7,755 nucleotides of DNA from assembly GCA_002435585.1 (NCBI GenBank), contig DJDY01000226.1, positions 1 to 7,755 on the forward strand, read 5' to 3'. Shown in pieces: positions 1-6,826 of this stretch. Every line of letters begins with the position of its first letter. Positions within the stretch are counted from its first letter, which is position 1. The notes under the pieces were generated by a model that saw only the letters and a program-made list of their open reading frames with translations, did no database searches and had not been told where the DNA came from. A program made the position numbers and the translations under genes. The DNA comes from Lachnospira sp. UBA5912. GTDB taxonomy: Bacteria > Bacillota > Clostridia > Lachnospirales > Lachnospiraceae.

Positions 1-2
1 AA

Positions 3-30
3 TTTACTTTTGACACTCACATCGTATAAT
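3..30 (+). promoter_or_regulatory. Possible promoter upstream of rnpA
   Basis: A perfect TATAAT lies at 25-30. With a 16-nt spacer it can pair with TTTACT at 3-8, which matches four of six bases of the -35 consensus. A perfect TTGACA at 10-15 is only 9 nt from the TATAAT, so the two cannot serve the same sigma-70-type promoter. TTGACA could instead use AAGAAT at 35-40 with a long 19-nt spacer. A start near 37 would give a short leader before the rnpA ribosome binding site (GGTGGA, 45-50). This would let rnpA be transcribed separately from an upstream rpmH, which lies outside the window. The call rests on motifs alone in A+T-rich DNA. Confidence 0.35.
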
Positions 31-58
31 TAAAAAGAATATATGGTGGATTATTATT

Positions 59-403
59 ATGAAGTACAAGGATTTTGAAACATTAAAAAGTAATGAAGAT
101 TTTAAAAGGGTATATACAATAAGGAAATCATATGCAAACAGAGAACTTATAATGTATATAGCCAGGAACGGAACGGATACGAAAAGACTCGGTGTATCTG
201 TGAGCAAGAAAGTCGGGAATAGTATTGTCCGACACAGACTGGCAAGACTTGTAAGAGAGGCATTCCGCCTTAATACATGTCATATACCCGATGGCATAGA
301 CGTAGTAGTTGTTGTCAAGGCTGGTCTTAGGGATAAGGGTTATGCAGAAACCAGTAATTCAATGATTCACTTATTAAAGCTTCATAAGATATATATAGAA
401 TGA
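59..403 (+). CDS. rnpA: Ribonuclease P protein component
   Basis: This is the small basic protein subunit of RNase P. It binds the catalytic RNA and the 5' leader of precursor tRNAs and helps remove the leader. The product is 114 residues, the usual family length. The family signature is visible at residues 51-70: KVGNSIVRHR followed by LARLVREAFR, the basic helix of the RNR motif. The central Asn of the classic Arg-Asn-Arg is His here (R58-H59-R60). An N-terminal FKRVY-like segment (15-19) and a hydrophobic DVVVVVK strand (81-87) also fit the fold. The ATG at 59 has GGTGGA 8 nt upstream. It is first in the cluster, followed by yidD after a 140-nt gap; the usual upstream neighbour rpmH is not in the window. 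Identity is secure. Confidence 0.97.
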   Translation: MKYKDFETLKSNEDFKRVYTIRKSYANRELIMYIARNGTDTKRLGVSVSKKVGNSIVRHRLARLVREAFRLNTCHIPDGIDVVVVVKAGLRDKGYAETSNSMIHLLKLHKIYIE

Positions 404-429
404 TTATAAGTTAAAATGATTATAAGTTA
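399..429 (+). repeat. 15-bp direct repeat spanning the rnpA stop codon
   Basis: The 15-mer AATGATTATAAGTTA occurs at 399-413 and again, identical, at 415-429, separated by one base (period 16). The first copy contains the rnpA TGA stop at 401-403, so the second copy places another TGA just downstream in a different phase. This looks like a recent small tandem duplication, for example by replication slippage. It does not change the RnpA protein. Confidence 0.8.
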
Positions 430-543
430 GGATGTTAGGTATAAGAGGATTGGGTGAATTAGCAGAGATGCATCAATCTGTATATATCATATATTAATAT
501 AATACATTTTAAATATAATACCATATGAAGGAGCGTTGGTAAT
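430..543 (+). other. A+T-rich gap before yidD with its ribosome binding site
   Basis: No gene is supported here. The stretch from about 480 to 526 is almost entirely A and T and carries two TATAAT hexamers (498-503 and 514-519). Neither has a recognisable -35 box at the correct distance, so a yidD promoter is possible but not shown. AAGGAG at 528-533 lies 10 nt before the yidD ATG and is the likely ribosome binding site. The 5-codon frame at 525-542 overlaps this site and is unlikely to be a gene. A gap this long is unusual, because rnpA and yidD often nearly touch in this cluster. Confidence 0.4.
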
Positions 544-789
544 ATGGGAAAGAAGATAGTTATTAAGCTGATAAGATTTTATAAGGTAGCATTGTCTCCA
601 TATAAAGGAAGAAGCTACTGTAATTATGTTCCATCATGTTCCCAATACGCGATAGAAGCTATAGATATGTATGGAGTTATATTAGGTGGATGGTTGGCAT
701 TTAAAAGAATACTAAGATGTAATCCTTTTCATAAGGGAGGGTTTGATCCTGTTCCTATTGGAAAGTATAAAAGAAAAAGATTACATTAA
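544..789 (+). CDS. yidD: Membrane protein insertion efficiency factor YidD
   Basis: YidD is a small membrane-associated protein that improves YidC-dependent insertion of inner-membrane proteins; its exact mechanism is unsettled. The product is 81 residues, within the family range of about 70-100. The family (DUF37) signature is complete: R11-x-Y13 with LSP (17-19), CNYVPSCSQYA (26-36) containing the conserved cysteines, a WLAFKRILRCNPF segment (50-62) and GGFDPVP (65-71). The N-terminal helix is hydrophobic and basic, suiting attachment to the inner face of the membrane. The C-terminus after the DPVP motif is short and lysine/arginine-rich. The start has AAGGAG 10 nt upstream. The stop is 17 nt from the yidC start codon, so the two genes are very probably co-transcribed. 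Confidence 0.95.
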   Translation: MGKKIVIKLIRFYKVALSPYKGRSYCNYVPSCSQYAIEAIDMYGVILGGWLAFKRILRCNPFHKGGFDPVPIGKYKRKRLH

Positions 790-794
790 TAACC

Positions 795-800
795 AGGAGG
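795..800 (+). promoter_or_regulatory. Ribosome binding site fixing the TTG start of yidC
   Basis: AGGAGG at 795-800 is a full match to the anti-Shine-Dalgarno core. It lies 6 nt before TTG 807-809, a normal distance. The first in-frame ATG is at 825-827 (residue 7 of the longer product), 24 nt from this site, which is too far. The TTG is therefore the better start. Confidence 0.8.
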
Positions 801-806
801 TCTGAT

Positions 807-2030
807 TTGTTTAATGCAATTATCATGCCAATAGCCAAGGTGTTAGGTTATATATTTAACCTTCTGTTTGAGGCTTTAAGCTTCTTACACATCGGAAATG
901 TTGCTATTGCAATCGTTTTATTCACAATTATTGTTAAGCTATGTATGCTTCCTTTAAGTATAAAGCAGCAGAAGCTTGCTAAGCTTAATACGGTAATGAG
1001 CCCTGAAATAAAGGCTATTAATGAAAAGTATAAGGATAAGAGAAATGATCAGAATGCAATGATGAAAATGCAGGAAGAGACAAAGGCTGTATATGAAAAG
1101 TACGGCGTTTCACAGATGGGTGGATGCGTTCAGATGCTTATACAGATGCCTATCCTTTTTGCTCTTTATCAGGTATTCAGATTTATACCACTTTATATTT
1201 CACAGTTAAAGAACCTTTTTACAGCATTTCTTACTGATAACGGCGGTATAATGTCTGTAAGTGGTTACGCTGATACTATGAAGCAGTTTGGCGAGAATGT
1301 AGACTGGACTAATGTTAATACAGCAATAACTGAAATCAACAAGTTCAGTACAGAGAACTGGGAGAAGTTAAGAGATGCTTTCCCTGCATTCAGTGATATT
1401 ATATCTAACAGCCATGCAAGCCTTGAGCATATGAATACATTCTTGGGTATCAATATGTCACAGGAGCCGGGATTTGGATTCACACTTGCAATTCTTATTC
1501 CTATACTTGCCGGTTTATCACAGTTCTTAAGTGTTAAGATTGCACAGGGCAACACACCTGTAGATGATGATAACCCTATGGCTGCATCAATGAGAATGAC
1601 TACTTATATCTTCCCATTAATGTCAGCATTTATCGCAGTATCAGTACCAGCAGGTCTTGGTCTTTACTGGATAGCTACATCAGTAATACAGATTGTTATA
1701 ACATTATTCATAAACAGATATTATGATAAGCTTGGCGCAGAAGCAATTGTACAGAAGAATCTTGAAAAACGTAATAAAAAGCGTGCCAAGAAAGGTCTTC
1801 CACCAGAAACAATAGCTAAGAACGCAAAGGTTTCAACAAAGAATGTTAACAGAGAAAAGGCTGTTAAGTCTTTAGAGCAGATAAAAGCTGAGAACGAAAA
1901 GAAAGTAAAAGAAATAAAAGAATCTGCACAATATTATAAGACAGCAAAACCAGGAAGTCTTGCAGAAAAGGCAGGAATGGTAGCTAAATATAACGAGAAA
2001 AACGGCAAAAATGGTGGCAAAAAGAACTAA
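807..2030 (+). CDS. yidC: YidC/Oxa1/SpoIIIJ-family membrane protein insertase
   Basis: This insertase places proteins into the cytoplasmic membrane, alone or with the Sec translocon. The product is 407 residues and starts at TTG. Likely membrane segments are about residues 30-52, 104-128, 223-246, 262-282 and 285-303, the five-segment Oxa1 core. Landmarks are IVKLCMLPLSIKQQK (42-56), the cytoplasmic hairpin with EIKAINEKYK (67-76), GGCVQMLIQMPILFALYQV (105-123), and PAGLGLYWI (281-289). There is no lipoprotein signal Cys. The groove position usually occupied by Arg is Lys44. The loop between segments 2 and 3 is about 95 residues, clearly longer than in Bacillus homologs. The basic tail (310-407, rich in K/R) could contact ribosomes; that is inference. 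It lies 17 nt after yidD and 30 nt before jag. Confidence 0.97.
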   Translation: MFNAIIMPIAKVLGYIFNLLFEALSFLHIGNVAIAIVLFTIIVKLCMLPLSIKQQKLAKLNTVMSPEIKAINEKYKDKRNDQNAMMKMQEETKAVYEKYGVSQMGGCVQMLIQMPILFALYQVFRFIPLYISQLKNLFTAFLTDNGGIMSVSGYADTMKQFGENVDWTNVNTAITEINKFSTENWEKLRDAFPAFSDIISNSHASLEHMNTFLGINMSQEPGFGFTLAILIPILAGLSQFLSVKIAQGNTPVDDDNPMAASMRMTTYIFPLMSAFIAVSVPAGLGLYWIATSVIQIVITLFINRYYDKLGAEAIVQKNLEKRNKKRAKKGLPPETIAKNAKVSTKNVNREKAVKSLEQIKAENEKKVKEIKESAQYYKTAKPGSLAEKAGMVAKYNEKNGKNGGKKN

Positions 2031-2060
2031 CAGGATTTTAATATAAGTGAGGGTAAACAC

Positions 2061-3017
2061 ATGGAATATATTGAAGTTACAGGTAAGTCAGTAGATGAGG
2101 CTATAACAAATGCCTGCCTTAAGCTTGAAACATCTAGTGACAAGATTGAATATGAAGTAATAGATAAGGGAAGTACAGGTTTTTTAAACTTATTTACTAA
2201 GCCAGCAAAGATTAAGGCAAGAGTTAAGTCAGGTGTTGATTCTGTAGATGAACAGTTTAAAGAGTTTGAAAAGAACGAAAAGGAAGCTGTCAGGGAAACT
2301 GTAGAAGCTAAAGAAGAAACTTCTAAAAAGGAAACACCAAAGAAAGAATTCAATGTTAAAAAAGAAGTAAAGAATGAAAAGACAGCTGACAGGAAAATTC
2401 AGGCAGATATGCCAGCTAATAATGCAGATACTACACAGGGCAGCCATAATGATGCAGAAGTTAAAAAAGAGCAGGTTGCAAAGGTTGAACCAAAGGCAGT
2501 ATTATCTAACGAAGAGATAGAATCAAGAATTAAGAATTTCCTTAATGATATGTTTGAAGCTATGGAGATACCAGTTGAAGTTAAGATAACATTTGACACA
2601 GAAGATGAATGTGTTAATGTAGAACTTCTTGGTGATAATATGGGACTCCTTATAGGTAAGAGAGGCCAGACTCTTGACTCAATCCAGTATCTTACAAGTC
2701 TTGTAGTAAACAAGGGTAAGGAAAAGTATGTAAGAATCAAGGTTGATACTGAGAATTACAGACAGAGAAGAAAAGATACACTTGAATCACTTGCAAAGAA
2801 TATTGCTTACAAGGTTAAGAGAAGCAGACGTTCAGTTGCACTTGAACCTATGAATCCTTATGAGAGAAGAATTATACATTCTGCATTACAGAATGACAGA
2901 TTCGTGTCTACTAAGAGTGAAGGTGAAGAACCATTCAGACATGTCGTAGTATATCTTGACAGGGAAAAGAGTGGAAATAACAGATATTCAAGACAGAATT
3001 ACAATGAGAACAAATAA
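2061..3017 (+). CDS. jag: RNA-binding protein Jag/KhpB (Jag_N, KH and R3H domains)
   Basis: Jag (SpoIIIJ-associated, also EloR or KhpB) is a cytoplasmic RNA-binding protein that in other Firmicutes pairs with KhpA and affects small RNAs, cell elongation or sporulation. The 318-residue product has three parts. Residues 1-56 form the Jag_N domain (IEVTGKSVDEAI, then a GSTGFLNLF turn). Residues 57-150 are a highly charged, Lys/Glu-rich, probably disordered linker. From about 152 comes a KH domain with its GxxG loop as GKRG (199-202), then an R3H domain with Arg269-x3-His273 in PYERRIIHSALQ. The C-terminus ends with HVVVYLD and a short polar tail. AAGTGAGGG (2045-2053) is the ribosome binding site, 7 nt before ATG. 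It is the last gene before a terminator, which supports one unit with yidC. Confidence 0.96.
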   Translation: MEYIEVTGKSVDEAITNACLKLETSSDKIEYEVIDKGSTGFLNLFTKPAKIKARVKSGVDSVDEQFKEFEKNEKEAVRETVEAKEETSKKETPKKEFNVKKEVKNEKTADRKIQADMPANNADTTQGSHNDAEVKKEQVAKVEPKAVLSNEEIESRIKNFLNDMFEAMEIPVEVKITFDTEDECVNVELLGDNMGLLIGKRGQTLDSIQYLTSLVVNKGKEKYVRIKVDTENYRQRRKDTLESLAKNIAYKVKRSRRSVALEPMNPYERRIIHSALQNDRFVSTKSEGEEPFRHVVVYLDREKSGNNRYSRQNYNENK

Positions 3018-3042
3018 TCATAATAGTAATATTTTGCTTGTT

Positions 3043-3081
3043 AAGGGCTGCTGTGGTATTATTACAACAGCAGTCCTTTTT
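3043..3081 (+). terminator. Intrinsic terminator after jag
   Basis: Bases 3043-3057 pair with 3064-3078, with one G-T pair (3047/3074) and one G-A mismatch (3055/3066), around a 6-nt loop (3058-3063). The stem core is GGGCTGCTGT against ACAGCAGTCC. A run of five T (3077-3081) follows directly. It starts 26 nt after the jag stop and is oriented for plus-strand transcripts. It likely ends the rnpA-yidD-yidC-jag unit. Confidence 0.88.
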
Positions 3082-3109
3082 CAATAAGATGATTATGGTA
3101 AATAATGAT

Positions 3110-3133
3110 GTATATGTATATGTATATGTATAT
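3110..3133 (+). repeat. GTATAT hexanucleotide microsatellite
   Basis: Four perfect consecutive copies of GTATAT run from 3110 to 3133, flanked by partial A/T matches. The tract lies 29 nt past the T run of the jag terminator and about 180 nt before the mnmE start. Short perfect tandem repeats like this can change copy number by slippage. No effect on mnmE expression can be read from the sequence. Confidence 0.9.
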
Positions 3134-3303
3134 TTGCATTTTTATATTTGATATATGCAGGCATTTGGAAAAAGCAGTTATAAGTATAAATCATGTATTG
3201 TTTATTAATTGAGCATGATTAATTAAGGAATGATTTATTTCAGTGGATAGATTTGGTAGCATTTGAAATAATGTGACTGATGATGTTATTTAGGATATAG
3301 AAT

Positions 3304-3309
3304 AAGGAG
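3304..3309 (+). promoter_or_regulatory. Ribosome binding site that decides the mnmE start
   Basis: AAGGAG at 3304-3309 is only 1 nt from the upstream ATG (3311) but 7 nt from the ATG at 3317. The second spacing is normal and the first is not workable. The true product therefore starts MEHTIAAI, which also matches the usual start of MnmE proteins. Confidence 0.85.
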
Positions 3310-3316
3310 TATGTAT

Positions 3317-4690
3317 ATGGAGCACACAATAGCAGCGATATCAACAAGTACTATGTCGAGTGGAGGAATAAGTATAGTAAGACTTAGTGGAGTGGATGCT
3401 GTTGATATAGCAGATAAAGTATTTACAGCTAAGAATAATAAGAAGCTAAAAGATGCAGCAAGCCATACAATCCACTATGGCGTTATAAAAGATGGTGATG
3501 AATTAATAGATGAAGTACTTGTATCTGTCATGAGGGCTCCTAACACATATACAAGAGAGGATGTTATAGAGATAAATTGTCATGGTGGAATTCTTGTAAC
3601 AAGAAAAGTACTTGATACAGTTCTAAAAAATGGTGCAAAGCCAGCAGAACCAGGAGAATTCACAAAAAGGGCGTTTCTTAACGGACGTATAGATTTATCA
3701 CAGGCGGAGGCTGTCATAGATATTATAAATGCGAGAAATGATTATGCACTTAAGTCATCTGTGAGTCAGCTTGGTGGAAAATTATCAGAAAAGATAAAGG
3801 AAATAAGAGAGATTATACTTGATAATGTAGCATTTATAGAATCAGCACTTGATGATCCGGAACATTATGATATCAATGATAATGTTGATAAAATGTGCAC
3901 AGATGTGGATAACTGTGTGGAAAGTGTTGATAAGTTGTTGAAAACATCAGATAACGGTCGTATTATGAGGGATGGTATAAGGACTGTAATACTTGGTAAG
4001 ACCAACGCTGGAAAGTCAAGTCTTCTCAATGCACTTGCAAGGGAGGAAAGGGCAATAGTTACTGACATTGAGGGCACTACAAGAGATGTGCTTGAAGAAC
4101 AGATAAACCTGTCAGGAGTTACTCTTAATCTCATAGATACAGCCGGTATACGAAAGACAGATGACTATGTGGAAAACATTGGTGTTAATAAGGCAAAACA
4201 GTATGCTGCAGATGCAGATTTAATAATATATGTGATAGATTCATCAAGGCCACTTGATAATAATGACTATGAAATCATGGATCTTATTATGAATAAGAAG
4301 GTGCTTGTGCTTCTTAACAAGTCAGATATGGAGCAGGTTGTTACAAAGGAAGATGTGTTAAAGCATTTGTCATGTAATGTAATATCTGTATCGGCAAAGG
4401 AAGAAACCGGAATAGATAAGCTTGAAAATGAGATAAAAGATATGTTCTTTAATGGTGACATATCAACAAATGAAGAAATATATATAACGAACTTAAGACA
4501 TAAGAATCTTTTAAGGGAGGCACTTGAAAGCCTTAAGCTTGTTAAAGAAGGAATAAATAACCAGATGAGTGAAGATTTTCTTACAATTGATCTTATGAAT
4601 GCATATGAAAAGCTTGGACTTATCATAGGTGAGGAAGTAGAAGACGATCTTGCCGACAGGATATTTGAGAAGTTCTGTATGGGTAAATAG
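3317..4690 (+). CDS. mnmE: tRNA uridine-5-carboxymethylaminomethyl GTPase MnmE
   Basis: MnmE (TrmE, ThdF) works with MnmG to add an aminomethyl or carboxymethylaminomethyl group at C5 of wobble U34 in certain tRNAs, using a folate one-carbon unit and GTP hydrolysis. The product is 457 residues from ATG 3317, the family norm. The N-terminal folate-binding domain covers about 1-118 (TIAAISTS, then GGISIVRLSG and PGEFTKRAFLNGRIDL). The G domain shows all motifs: G1 GKTNAGKS (227-234, with the K+-coordinating type Asn), G2 GTTRD (253-257), G3 DTAG (274-277), G4 NKSD (334-337) and SAK for G5. The C-terminus ends FCMGK, the C-x-G-K motif with Cys454. A small variation is LDDPEHYD where homologs often have an IDYPE-like sequence. 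The mnmE-mnmG pair is separated by 241 nt. Confidence 0.97.
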   Translation: MEHTIAAISTSTMSSGGISIVRLSGVDAVDIADKVFTAKNNKKLKDAASHTIHYGVIKDGDELIDEVLVSVMRAPNTYTREDVIEINCHGGILVTRKVLDTVLKNGAKPAEPGEFTKRAFLNGRIDLSQAEAVIDIINARNDYALKSSVSQLGGKLSEKIKEIREIILDNVAFIESALDDPEHYDINDNVDKMCTDVDNCVESVDKLLKTSDNGRIMRDGIRTVILGKTNAGKSSLLNALAREERAIVTDIEGTTRDVLEEQINLSGVTLNLIDTAGIRKTDDYVENIGVNKAKQYAADADLIIYVIDSSRPLDNNDYEIMDLIMNKKVLVLLNKSDMEQVVTKEDVLKHLSCNVISVSAKEETGIDKLENEIKDMFFNGDISTNEEIYITNLRHKNLLREALESLKLVKEGINNQMSEDFLTIDLMNAYEKLGLIIGEEVEDDLADRIFEKFCMGK

Positions 4691-4703
4691 TGTGAAAAAT
4701 ATA

Positions 4704-4773
4704 TTTTTTACATGCGAGATTTGTGTCTGCGCATACTTGACACAAACTCGTTATTCGTAAAAAACGTGCGCGG
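4704..4773 (+). ncRNA. Structured intergenic element (long interrupted hairpin), unknown role
   Basis: TTTTTTAC (4704-4711) pairs fully with GTAAAAAA (4757-4764). Inside this, CGAG-A-TTTGTGTC (4715-4727) pairs with GACACAAACTCG (4739-4750) as 12 pairs with one bulged A (4719). The internal loop is 3 nt against 6 nt, and the terminal loop is 4728-4738. Loop bases GCGCA (4729-4733) are complementary to TGCGC just outside the stem (4767-4771), so a pseudoknot is possible. No T run follows on the plus strand, so it is not a classic terminator for mnmE. I do not recognise a known riboswitch or RNA family. It could be an attenuator, an RNA-stability element or a palindromic repeat. The pairing is seen directly; any RNA function is inference. 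Confidence 0.45.
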
Positions 4774-4931
4774 AAATGGAGATTAATATGAGGTAAGTGT
4801 TAAAACTTATATCTGACATTCCCATCATAGAATATAAATCATATAGTAAAGATTAAGATAAAATATTAAAACAAAAAGTTAAGATTAAAAATTAAAATAT
4901 AAAATATGCAGATAACAGGAAGGGAAAAATC
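4774..4931 (+). other. A-rich leader before mnmG
   Basis: No gene is seen here. The last 90 nt are strongly A+T-rich, with repeated TTAAGAT and ATTAAAA words. CTGACA (4813-4818) and TATAAA (4833-4838) resemble promoter boxes, but their spacer is 14 nt; TATAGT (4842-4847) is 23 nt from CTGACA. I therefore do not call a promoter. AGGAAGGG (4917-4924) is the mnmG ribosome binding site, 7 nt before its ATG. Confidence 0.5.
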
Positions 4932-6818
4932 ATGCCTAATATTAAGGAAACATATGATGTCGTAGTAGTTGGTGCTGGACATGCAGGTTGTGAGGCGGCA
5001 CTTGCAAGTGCAAGATTAGGACTGGAAACTATTATATTTACAGTAAGCGTAGAGAGTATAGCAATGATGCCTTGTAATCCTAATATAGGAGGAAGCTCTA
5101 AGGGGCATCTTGTAAGAGAAATAGATGCTCTTGGCGGAGAGATGGGCAAGAATATAGATGCTACATTTATACAGTCTAAGATGCTAAATGCTTCAAAGGG
5201 ACCAGCTGTACATTCTTTAAGAGCACAGGCAGACAAGTCTGATTATTCAAGAAGAATGCGTCAGGTTCTTGAGAATACAGACCACCTTCATATAAGACAG
5301 GCTGAGGTTTCTGAAATCATAGTAAATGATGGTGTTATAGGCGGTGTAAAAACTGTTTCAGGCGCTGTATACGAGGCAAAAGCAGTAGTTTTATGTACTG
5401 GTGTATATCTTAAGGCAAGATGTATATATGGCGATGTAAGCTACCATACAGGCCCTAACGGACTTCAGGCGGCTAATCATCTTACAGAATCACTTATTAA
5501 GAACGGAATAGAGGTAAGAAGATTTAAGACTGGAACCCCAGCAAGAGTTGATAAACGTTCGATAGATTTTAGCAAAATGACAGAACAGTTTGGAGATAAA
5601 AAGGTTGTTCCATTTTCGTTTGAAACGGATCCGGCAACTGTACAGAAAGAGCAGGTAAGCTGCTGGCTTACATACACGAACGAAGAGACTCATAAGATTA
5701 TTAAAGATAATATAGACCGTTCACCGCTGTATTCAGGTGATATTAAGGGAACGGGACCAAGATACTGCCCATCTATAGAGGATAAGGTAGTAAGATTCGC
5801 AGATAAAGACAGACACCAGGTATTTATTGAGCCTGAAGGCTTGTATACAAACGAGATGTATCTTGGCGGCATGAGCAGCTCTATGCCAGAGGATGTACAG
5901 TATGCCATGTATAAAACGGTTCCGGGACTTGAGCACGTAAGAATAGTAAGAAATGCATATGCTATTGAGTATGATTGTATCAATGCAATACAGTTAAAGT
6001 CATCACTTGAATTCAAGAAGATAAAAGGACTTTTTGCCGGAGGACAGTTTAACGGAAGTTCAGGATATGAAGAGGCTGCTGCACAGGGAATAATAGCTGG
6101 AATCAATGCGGCACAGTATGTCAAAGGTAAAGAACCACTCATACTAGACCGTTCAGAAAGTTACATCGGTGTTCTTATAGATGACCTTGTTACAAAGGAA
6201 TCGTTTGAGCCATATCGTATGATGACATCAAGAGCCGAATACAGACTTATATTAAGACAGGATAATGCAGATATAAGACTTACAGGATATGGTCATGATA
6301 TAGGACTTATATCAGATGAAAGATATGAAAGACTTCAGAACAAAATAAGGCTTATAGATGAAGAAATAGAGCGAGTGAAGAGCGTAAATATAGGAACTAA
6401 TGAACAGGTCCAGAAGCTGCTTGTAGAAAATGGAAGTACAGAACTTTTAACAGGAGTAACACTTGCAGAGCTTATAAAAAGACCAGAGTTATCATATGAC
6501 ATTCTTGCACCTATAGATAAACACAGACCAGAGCTTCCAGAGGATGTAAGACAGCAGGTTAATATTAATCTTAAGTATGAAGGATATATAAGCCGTCAGT
6601 TAAGGCAGGTTGAACATTTTAAGAAGCTCGAAAAGAAGATTATACCTGATGGACTGGATTATTACCAGATAAATGGATTAAGAAAAGAAGCTATGCAGAA
6701 GCTTGATAAGTTTAATCCACGTTCAATAGGACAGGCATCAAGAATATCGGGAGTTTCACCAGCAGATATATCAGTTCTTCTTGTATATCTGGAGAGTTAT
6801 AGAAGAAATAAGGAATAG
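4932..6818 (+). CDS. mnmG: tRNA uridine-5-carboxymethylaminomethyl modification enzyme MnmG (FAD-dependent)
   Basis: MnmG (GidA) is the FAD- and NADH-dependent partner of MnmE in U34 modification of tRNA. The product is 628 residues, the usual length. The N-terminal FAD-binding Rossmann motif is [12 protein letters not shown] (12-23). Then come MPCNPNIGG (46-54), [13 protein letters not shown] (90-102), and [11 protein letters not shown] (275-285) with the conserved Cys279. Further landmarks are [14 protein letters not shown] (300-313), [19 protein letters not shown] (368-386) and the helical C-terminal region, which ends with [15 protein letters not shown] (606-620), the part that contacts MnmE and tRNA in known homologs. 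The start is fixed by AGGAAGGG 7 nt upstream. The next gene starts 8 nt after its stop. Nothing appears truncated or missing. Confidence 0.98.
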   Translation: MPNIKETYDVVVVGAGHAGCEAALASARLGLETIIFTVSVESIAMMPCNPNIGGSSKGHLVREIDALGGEMGKNIDATFIQSKMLNASKGPAVHSLRAQADKSDYSRRMRQVLENTDHLHIRQAEVSEIIVNDGVIGGVKTVSGAVYEAKAVVLCTGVYLKARCIYGDVSYHTGPNGLQAANHLTESLIKNGIEVRRFKTGTPARVDKRSIDFSKMTEQFGDKKVVPFSFETDPATVQKEQVSCWLTYTNEETHKIIKDNIDRSPLYSGDIKGTGPRYCPSIEDKVVRFADKDRHQVFIEPEGLYTNEMYLGGMSSSMPEDVQYAMYKTVPGLEHVRIVRNAYAIEYDCINAIQLKSSLEFKKIKGLFAGGQFNGSSGYEEAAAQGIIAGINAAQYVKGKEPLILDRSESYIGVLIDDLVTKESFEPYRMMTSRAEYRLILRQDNADIRLTGYGHDIGLISDERYERLQNKIRLIDEEIERVKSVNIGTNEQVQKLLVENGSTELLTGVTLAELIKRPELSYDILAPIDKHRPELPEDVRQQVNINLKYEGYISRQLRQVEHFKKLEKKIIPDGLDYYQINGLRKEAMQKLDKFNPRSIGQASRISGVSPADISVLLVYLESYRRNKE

Positions 6819-6826
6819 GAGAAAGT

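Larger units (their letters stand above)
3082..3316 (+). other. Intergenic region before mnmE with possible promoter
   Basis: No gene is supported between the terminator and mnmE. Because a terminator precedes it, mnmE should have its own promoter here. The best candidate is TTGAAA at 3263-3268 with a weak TATTTA at 3287-3292 preceded by TGT (extended -10 form), spacer 18 nt; this is a weak match. Further upstream are the GTATAT microsatellite, a TGCAT/ATGCA inverted pair (3135-3139 and 3155-3159) and a TTAATT/AATTAA pair (3205-3210 and 3221-3226). The last two are short A+T-rich pairs that may be chance. Confidence 0.4.

Noticed and set aside
10..30. TTGACA and TATAAT as one consensus promoter
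   Set aside because: The two boxes are only 9 nt apart, far less than the 16-18 nt needed. Each may belong to a different weaker promoter, or neither may be used.
4..207. Minus-strand open frame of 67 codons opposite rnpA
   Set aside because: Its hydrophobic translation comes from the A+T-rich strand opposite a secure gene, and it has no clear ribosome binding site.
525..542. Five-codon frame ATG-AAG-GAG-CGT-TGG-TAA before yidD
   Set aside because: It overlaps the yidD ribosome binding site, has no binding site of its own and is too short to support as a gene.
825..827. ATG as the yidC start
   Set aside because: It is 24 nt from AGGAGG, while TTG 807 is 6 nt away.
4737..4742. Perfect TTGACA as the -35 of an mnmG promoter
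   Set aside because: It is part of the 4715-4750 hairpin and there is no acceptable -10 sequence 15-19 nt downstream.
4704..4764. mnmE intrinsic terminator
   Set aside because: The hairpin is followed on the plus strand by an A run and then G+C-rich sequence, not by T residues. The T run lies on the 5' side.
5690..6142. Minus-strand open frame of 150 codons inside mnmG
   Set aside because: It lies wholly opposite a conserved MnmG region with intact motifs, and its translation shows no family I recognise.
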